From NCBI GenBank assembly GCA_050180705.1, contig JBFXDX010000013.1:62001-126000 (forward strand): a stretch of 64,000 nucleotides of DNA. The letters run 5' to 3'. The notes under the pieces are model-generated. The model was given only the letters and a program-made list of their open reading frames with translations. It made no database searches and had not been told where the DNA came from. Source of the stretch: SB25 sp050180705 (GTDB lineage: Bacteria; Bacteroidota; Bacteroidia; Bacteroidales; Tenuifilaceae). The position numbers and the translations under genes were made by a program. The stretch's first letter is position 1. Each line of letters begins with the position of its first letter. Below, one piece after another: positions 59,134 to 64,000 of this stretch.

Positions 59134-59850
59134 TTATTTCTTTTTAGCGGTTTCTTTAACAATTTCAAGAAGCTCTACTTCGAAAATTAGTGCTTGATTT
59201 GGACCAATAGGTCCACCAGGACGAACGTGTGTGCCATAGGCTAAATCAGCAGGAATGTAGAACATATATTTTCCACCAACTTTCATTTTTTGTACGCCAA
59301 TTGTCCATCCTTTAATAACTTGGTTTAATTTGAATTGAGCAGGTTCTCCTCTGTCGTATGATGAATCGAACTTGGTTCCGTCAATAAGTGTTCCAGTGTA
59401 GTGTACTTTAACAACATCCTCAGCGGTTGGTTGAGCACCTGTGCCTTCTGTGATAACTTTATACTGTATGCCGGTTGAATCAACAATAACACCTTCTTTA
59501 GTTTTGTTTTCTTCTAAGAATTTGTTGCTTTCTTCAAGATTTTTAGCAGCAGTTTTTTCTTCTTTCTTCTGCATGTATTCTTGAATGAACTTTATTGCAT
59601 CCTCGTTTGACATTTTAATGTTGGAAGAGTCGTTTTTGTATACATCCTGAATGGCGCGAGCTAATGCTTTGAAGTTTACATCTTCAAATTTGTTGCTTTT
59701 TAAACTATTGCCAATGTTAATACCTAGTGCGTAACTGAGACTATCAGATTCACCCTTTAGGACTACTTTCCCAACGCTTTGGTTCGATTTCTGGCACGAT
59801 GCCAAAAAAGCCACTAATGTAATGGCTACAAGTACACTCGAAAATTTCAT
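59134..59850 (-). CDS. FKBP-type peptidyl-prolyl isomerase, lipoprotein
   Basis: 238 residues from the ATG at 59850 (MKFSSVLVAI), with lipobox LASC (about residue 19), so anchored in the periplasm. An FKBP N-terminal dimerisation helix region (about 35-120; LSYALGINIGNSL, KEEKTAAKNLEESNKFL) precedes the FKBP domain (about 125-235; VKVHYTGTLIDGTKFDSSYDRG, VIKGWTIGVQKMKVGGKYMFYIPADLAYG). This is the FkpA/Mip architecture; it helps fold exported proteins. A start 12 bases further upstream is possible. A good promoter and a strong terminator frame it as a single-gene unit. Confidence 0.93.
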   Translation of the reverse strand: MKFSSVLVAITLVAFLASCQKSNQSVGKVVLKGESDSLSYALGINIGNSLKSNKFEDVNFKALARAIQDVYKNDSSNIKMSNEDAIKFIQEYMQKKEEKTAAKNLEESNKFLEENKTKEGVIVDSTGIQYKVITEGTGAQPTAEDVVKVHYTGTLIDGTKFDSSYDRGEPAQFKLNQVIKGWTIGVQKMKVGGKYMFYIPADLAYGTHVRPGGPIGPNQALIFEVELLEIVKETAKKK

Positions 59851-59894
59851 AGTTATTTGCATTAAGTTGATTGTCTATTTCAATAATTATCCTG

Positions 59895-59924
59895 CGAAGA
59901 TACTTAATTGAATTGATTAACAAA
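59895..59924 (-). promoter_or_regulatory. Bacteroidota-type promoter of the FKBP gene
   Basis: On the reverse strand TTTG (59924-59921) and TATCTTCG (59902-59895) are separated by 18 bases. This fits -33 TTTG and -7 TAnnTTTG with one mismatch. It lies 44 bases upstream of the start codon. Confidence 0.55.
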
Positions 59925-60047
59925 TTTTGTGTGAGATATTTTTTTGTCAGCTAGGTTAAAGGATGTTAAGGTTTGTGTGGAAGTTTTGCGATAAAACTGA
60001 GTTCTTGGTGTGTTGGTTTTGTCTGTAATTAATGGTCAACGATCAAC

Positions 60048-60055
60048 TATCTTTG
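60048..60055 (+). promoter_or_regulatory. Candidate -7 element of tex
   Basis: TATCTTTG followed by C matches TAnnTTTG, 46 bases upstream of the tex ATG at 60102. No well-spaced TTTG -33 box was seen. Confidence 0.45.
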
Positions 60056-60101
60056 CCATCCCATTTTATTTTTGTTTTTTTGTGTAATAATATGTTGTAC
60101 T

Positions 60102-62246
60102 ATGGATTTTGTTAATACTGCAAAGCACGTCGATTTGATCTCGAAGGAGTTAAACTTGGCTTCGCGTCAAATCTCGAATACTATAAAATTGATTGGCGAG
60201 GGAGCCTCAATTCCATTCATTAGTCGATACCGTAAGGAGATGACTGGCAATTTGGATGAAGTTCAGGTTACATCTATTCGAGATTTATCGGCTAAGTATG
60301 TTGAGATTGATAAGCGTAAGGAAACTATAATTACCACCATTGAGGAGCAGGGGAAACTTACCGATGAATTAAAGTCGCGAATTATTAATTGCTATGACTC
60401 TGTTGTGCTGGAGGATATTTACCTTCCCTATAAACCCAAGCGAAGAACAAAGGCAACAATTGCGAAGGAAAAAGGCTTAGAGCCTCTTGCTCTGTTAATA
60501 ATGAAGCAGTTTGAACGCAATATTTTTGCTAAGGCAGAGAACTTTATAAATGATCAAGTGGCCGATGCTGATGAGGCATTGCAAGGTGCTCGCGATATTG
60601 TGGCCGAATGGATTAGTGAGGATGAGAAGGCCCGAAATATTGCCCGTAGACACTTTAAACGTAGTGCTATCATTAAATCGAAGGTAGTAAAAGGTAAAGA
60701 AACCGATGGTGTTAAGTACTCCGATTACTTTAGTTTCGAGGAGGAGGTTCGTAAGTGTGCATCGCATCGCTTTTTGGCCATGCGCCGTGGGCAGGAGGAA
60801 GGTTTTCTTCGTGTTTCAATTGTACCTGCTGTAGAACCCGTAATCGAAGAATTTGATAGAAATTATGTAAAACTCAGTGGCGATAATGCAGCGCAGATGC
60901 AGTTAGCCATTGCCGATTCCTATAAAAGATTGATAGAGCCTTCGATTGAGAACGAGTTTACTGGAGAATTAAAGGGAAAGGCCGACGAAGAAGCTATTAG
61001 AGTTTTTGCCGAGAATCTTCGTCAACTTTTGCTCTCGGCACCACTTGGGCAGAAAAGCGTTCTGGCTCTCGATCCTGGTTATAGAACAGGATGTAAGGTG
61101 GTTTGTCTCGATCCGCAAGGTAATCTACTACACAATGAAACTATCTATCCACATCCACCGCAGAATGAGCATGGAAAGGCGATGTCTAAAATTTCAAACT
61201 TGGTCGATACATTTAAGATTGATGCAATTGCTATTGGAAATGGAACGGCAAGTCGTGAAACTGAGTCGTTTATTAAGCATATTCGTTTTAACCGCGATAT
61301 TAAGGTGTTTGTTGTGAGTGAGGATGGCGCATCGGTTTACTCTGCGTCCACAGTTGCTCGCGAGGAATTCCCCGAGTATGATGTTACTGTACGTGGTGCA
61401 GTTTCCATTGGACGAAGATTGATGGATCCTTTGGCCGAGTTGGTTAAGATTGATCCCAAATCGATTGGAGTGGGGCAGTATCAGCATGATGTTGACCAAG
61501 CAAAGCTAAAGAATGGTTTGGATTTGGTGGTAGAGAGTGCCGTTAACCACGTTGGCGTTAGCCTAAATACTGCCAGTAAGCATTTGTTAACCTATGTTTC
61601 TGGTTTAGGTCCACAGTTGGCAAAGAATATTGTGGATTACCGCAAGCAGAATGGTCCATTTGCTAGTCGAAATGAACTTAAAAAAGTTGCTCGGTTGGGC
61701 GATAAGGCTTTTGAACAGTGCGCGGGTTTTCTACGCATTACCGATGCTAAGAATCCGCTCGATAATAGTGCTGTTCACCCTGAGAGTTACCATATTGTGG
61801 AGCAAATTGCCAAGGAATTGGGTTGCAAGGTTTCCGATTTGATGGGTGACGAGCAGCTGCGCTCAAAAATTAAACTAGAGAAATATGTGACCGATAAGAT
61901 TGGACTGCCAACCCTAAACGATATTATGCAGGAGTTGGCCAAACCTGGTCGCGATCCACGTAGGGCAATTAAGGTGTTTGAGTTTGCCGAGGGAATCTAT
62001 AAAATTGACGATTTGGTTCCTGGAATGGTTCTGCCCGGAATTGTAACCAACATTACCAACTTTGGCGTTTTTGTCGATGTTGGTGTAAAACAGGATGGGC
62101 TAGTGCATATATCGCAGCTGGCAAACCGTTTTGTTTCCGACCCTCTAGAAGTTGTAAAACTTCATCAGCACGTTAAGGTAAAGGTGCTTGAGGTTGATAT
62201 TCCCCGTAAAAGGATTCAACTAACCTTGAAGGATGTGGAGCAGTAA
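60102..62246 (+). CDS. tex: Transcriptional accessory protein Tex
   Basis: 714 residues from the ATG at 60102 (MDFVNTAKHVDLIS). Domains in order: the N-terminal helical Tex region with FISRYRKEMTGNLDE; the YqgF/RNase-H-like domain (about 320-460; LALDPGYRTGCKVVCLD and IAIGNGTASRETE); the helix-hairpin-helix pair (about 495-570; LLTYVSGLGPQLAKNIVDYR); and a C-terminal S1 RNA-binding domain (about 640-712; GMVLPGIVTNITNFGVFVDVGVKQDGLVHIS). Tex binds nucleic acid and RNA polymerase and affects transcription-translation coupling. Confidence 0.96.
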   Translation: MDFVNTAKHVDLISKELNLASRQISNTIKLIGEGASIPFISRYRKEMTGNLDEVQVTSIRDLSAKYVEIDKRKETIITTIEEQGKLTDELKSRIINCYDSVVLEDIYLPYKPKRRTKATIAKEKGLEPLALLIMKQFERNIFAKAENFINDQVADADEALQGARDIVAEWISEDEKARNIARRHFKRSAIIKSKVVKGKETDGVKYSDYFSFEEEVRKCASHRFLAMRRGQEEGFLRVSIVPAVEPVIEEFDRNYVKLSGDNAAQMQLAIADSYKRLIEPSIENEFTGELKGKADEEAIRVFAENLRQLLLSAPLGQKSVLALDPGYRTGCKVVCLDPQGNLLHNETIYPHPPQNEHGKAMSKISNLVDTFKIDAIAIGNGTASRETESFIKHIRFNRDIKVFVVSEDGASVYSASTVAREEFPEYDVTVRGAVSIGRRLMDPLAELVKIDPKSIGVGQYQHDVDQAKLKNGLDLVVESAVNHVGVSLNTASKHLLTYVSGLGPQLAKNIVDYRKQNGPFASRNELKKVARLGDKAFEQCAGFLRITDAKNPLDNSAVHPESYHIVEQIAKELGCKVSDLMGDEQLRSKIKLEKYVTDKIGLPTLNDIMQELAKPGRDPRRAIKVFEFAEGIYKIDDLVPGMVLPGIVTNITNFGVFVDVGVKQDGLVHISQLANRFVSDPLEVVKLHQHVKVKVLEVDIPRKRIQLTLKDVEQ

Positions 62247-62262
62247 TCATACATGACAAAAT

Positions 62263-62976
62263 GTGATAATATCTCATCAACATAAATTTATTTTTATTAA
62301 GCCAACCAAGGTTGCTGGAACAAGTATTGAGGTTGCGTTGGCAAAGCACTGTGTCGAAGGGGATATTGTGACATCAATTTCTAAGTACTCCGATGCGTTT
62401 GATGATGATCGCTATACTCATCAATCGCAAAACGAGGAAGATTTTTACAATCACATAACTCCTGATGAGGTAAAGTGTATGGTTGATACCGATGTGTGGA
62501 ATTCGTACTTTAAATTTACGGTTGTTCGTAATCCTTGGGATCAGGTTGTTTCGAGGTTTTGCTGGGAGAAATCCTTTATTGTATTCAAGATTAAACGAAA
62601 TATAAGTAAGATTAAAGAGAACCCTTTTAAATTAGAACTCTACAGCCGATTAACCATTCGATTATTGGAATTAGTAAGGTTGAGAAGTTTTAGTAACTTC
62701 CTTAAAAATTTTAATAAAGAATGGACTAATACTCGATTTTACTTTGATATTAATGGAAATGCCATCTGTGATTACTATATCAGGTACGAGAATCTTCAGT
62801 CCGACTTTGATAGTGTTTGTAGTCGACTGAAAATTAATTCCGAGAGGCTTCTTCGGTTAAAGAGCAAAACTCGAAACCACACGTTGCACTATTCGTCTTA
62901 CTATAACGATAGGGATAGGGCACTTGTTGCCGATCTGTTTAAAAAGGAGATAGAGTACTTTGGGTACGAGTTTTAG
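62263..62976 (+). CDS. Sulfotransferase family 2 protein
   Basis: 237-residue PAPS-dependent sulfotransferase of the carbohydrate type. The 5'-phosphosulfate loop is FIKPTKVAGTSIEVAL (about 10-25), with Lys-Thr variants of the usual KTAGTS. The 3'-phosphate motif is VVRNPWDQVVSRFCW (about 85-99). A later DYYIRYENLQSDFDSVCS matches the family. No membrane anchor, so cytosolic. Acceptor unknown; an envelope glycan or lipid is a guess. It starts with GTG at 62263, 16 bases after tex, and probably depends on tex transcription. It meets the S9 peptidase gene head-on with seven bases between stops. Confidence 0.85.
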   Translation: MIISHQHKFIFIKPTKVAGTSIEVALAKHCVEGDIVTSISKYSDAFDDDRYTHQSQNEEDFYNHITPDEVKCMVDTDVWNSYFKFTVVRNPWDQVVSRFCWEKSFIVFKIKRNISKIKENPFKLELYSRLTIRLLELVRLRSFSNFLKNFNKEWTNTRFYFDINGNAICDYYIRYENLQSDFDSVCSRLKINSERLLRLKSKTRNHTLHYSSYYNDRDRALVADLFKKEIEYFGYEF

Positions 62977-62983
62977 ATTAGGC

Positions 62984-64000
62984 TTATTTGTTTATTCCAA
63001 CCGTTTTGAGCATGTATGCATAGGTGAATGCTAGGTCTTTTATGTACTTAAATCGCCCCGAAGCACCTTCATGCCCAGAGTCCATATCAACTTTTAATAG
63101 TAGCAAGTTATTATCGGTTTTGGTTGCGCGAAGCTTTGCAACCCATTTGGCGGGTTCGAAATATTGTACCTGTGAGTCGTGATAGCCAGCCGATATCAGC
63201 ATGCTAGGGTAGTTCTGGGCTTTAACCTGATCGTAAGGAGAATAGGATTTTATGTAGTTGTAGTAGGTTGAATCGTTCGGATTTCCCCATTCATCATACT
63301 CTCCGGTGGTTAATGGTAAACTAGAGTCGAGCATGCTTGTAACAACATCCACAAACGGTACTTCGGCAACAATTCCTTTGTATAAATCGGGTCGTGTGTT
63401 GGCAATAACTCCCATAAGTAATCCTCCCGCGCTAGCACCTTGTGCAATAATTTTGTTGGACGAAGTGTATTTCTGATCGATAAGGTACTTGGTACAACTT
63501 ATAAAATCGGAAAAAGTGTTCTTTTTGTTGAGCATTTTTCCACTTTCGTACCAGCCGCGTCCCATTTCTTCGCCACCTCTAACATGGGCAATTGCATACA
63601 CAAATCCTCTGTCGAGTAAGCTGAGCAAATTAGGATCGAATGTTGGATTTTCGGAGTAGCCGTATGCGCCATATGCGTAAATCAGTAACGGATTTTTGCC
63701 ATTTAGCTTGATCCCTTTTTTGTGAACAATTGATATTGGAATCTTAACACTGTCGTTGGCTGTGGCCCATAGCCGTTTGGTTTCATAGTTGGCCGGATCG
63801 TAGCCTCCAAGTACTTCGTTCTGCTTAAGCAATGTCCTTTCGTGCGTTTGCATGTTGTACTGGTAGGTAGAGCTCGGTGTAGTTAGCGATGTGTATGAGT
63901 AGATAAATAAGGGGGTGTCAAATTCTGGATTTCCTGCGGGAAGAGCAGTGTAAACCTCTTCTCCAAAATCAATGTAATGTTCGCTTTTGTCCGATAGGTT
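62984..64000 (-). CDS. ptrB: S9 family prolyl oligopeptidase (oligopeptidase B type), 5' end beyond window
   Basis: The frame is open on the reverse strand to the window edge, so only the last ~338 residues are seen. They include the end of the beta-propeller (PLFIYSYTSLTTPSSTYQYN) and the alpha/beta-hydrolase domain. Catalytic Ser is in AQGASAGGLLMG (GxSxGG), Asp in ISAGYHDSQV and His in MDSGHEGASG. The pattern HVRGGEEMGRGWYESGKMLNKKNTF is typical of oligopeptidase B/S9A. It cleaves short peptides after basic residues if a true OpB. An internal ATG at 63853 is not the start. Confidence 0.93.
   Translation of the reverse strand, partial: NLSDKSEHYIDFGEEVYTALPAGNPEFDTPLFIYSYTSLTTPSSTYQYNMQTHERTLLKQNEVLGGYDPANYETKRLWATANDSVKIPISIVHKKGIKLNGKNPLLIYAYGAYGYSENPTFDPNLLSLLDRGFVYAIAHVRGGEEMGRGWYESGKMLNKKNTFSDFISCTKYLIDQKYTSSNKIIAQGASAGGLLMGVIANTRPDLYKGIVAEVPFVDVVTSMLDSSLPLTTGEYDEWGNPNDSTYYNYIKSYSPYDQVKAQNYPSMLISAGYHDSQVQYFEPAKWVAKLRATKTDNNLLLLKVDMDSGHEGASGRFKYIKDLAFTYAYMLKTVGINK

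Noticed and set aside
1..64000. tRNA, rRNA, riboswitch, insertion-sequence or prophage features
   Set aside because: I looked through the gaps on both strands and saw no cloverleaf, conserved RNA core, transposase or phage gene. A covariance-model scan would be needed to exclude small RNAs.

Overview
The window looks like chromosomal DNA of an anaerobic or fermentative member of the Bacteroidota, probably Bacteroidales-like. Two secreted proteins end in type IX secretion (T9SS) sorting domains. There are two TonB receptors with N-terminal carboxypeptidase-like domains, a DUF2490 barrel, a DUF5687 ABC exporter and a DUF3127 protein. Several putative promoters fit the Bacteroidota -7 consensus TAnnTTTG. 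An Rnf complex, a NuoE/NuoF-type NADH module, ferredoxin-type Fe-S proteins and NADP-type glutamate dehydrogenase point to ferredoxin/NAD-based anaerobic metabolism. I saw no rRNA, tRNA, CRISPR array, transposase or phage genes.

Layout. 1-1404 (minus): start of rnfC, rnfB and an RseC-like gene. 1654-4718: CotH-kinase/lamin-tail T9SS protein coupled to a DUF2490 protein. 5048-10811: voltage-gated K+ channel, TraB-like protein, M23 peptidase, T9SS M1 aminopeptidase, Cdd1-type helix-hairpin-helix protein. 10907-12535 (minus): pruA. 12839-20621 (plus): a tungstate/molybdate locus with a ModE-like regulator, a TiaS-like IDDTD protein, a small membrane protein, a lipoprotein, a TonB receptor and the WtpABC ABC transporter. 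20683-28343 (minus): SH3-domain membrane lipoprotein, then an operon of NuoE, NuoF, a 1234-residue GltD/NuoG-FdhA fusion and a ferritin-like protein. 28546-29901 (minus): gdhA. 30285-39228 (plus): a receiver/ATP-grasp PEP-synthase-like protein, MnmD, phosphomannomutase, a DUF5687 ABC exporter and a protein kinase. 39229-39915: a non-coding region with inverted arrays of 23-bp repeats. 39916-46774 (minus): TIGR01777 epimerase, TonB receptor, an LTA-synthase-like gene cut by an in-frame TAG, TlyA and a HEAT-like protein. 46806-55701: DUF4213/DUF364 protein, another 23-bp array, an M3 peptidase, four uncharacterised genes, an ABC-F protein and RlmB. 55696-59850 (minus): patatin, nucleoside deaminase, MscS channel, DUF3127 and an FKBP lipoprotein. 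60102-62976 (plus): Tex and a sulfotransferase. The window ends inside an S9 peptidase gene (minus).

How it fits together. Rnf and the NuoEF-like module would exchange electrons among ferredoxin, NAD(H) and, through the GltD-like domain, perhaps NADP(H). The Wtp locus would supply tungsten or molybdenum for pterin enzymes. The pterin-type domain of the 1234-residue protein keeps its Fe-S ligands but has Asn where formate dehydrogenases have the metal-binding Cys/Sec. It is therefore probably not a formate dehydrogenase.

The observations most worth following up are the TonB-linked tungstate locus with its TiaS-like member, the pterin/GltD fusion complex, three intergenic arrays that share a 23-bp period, and the amber codon in the LTA-synthase-like gene. 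All family calls are by eye from motifs; no searches were run.
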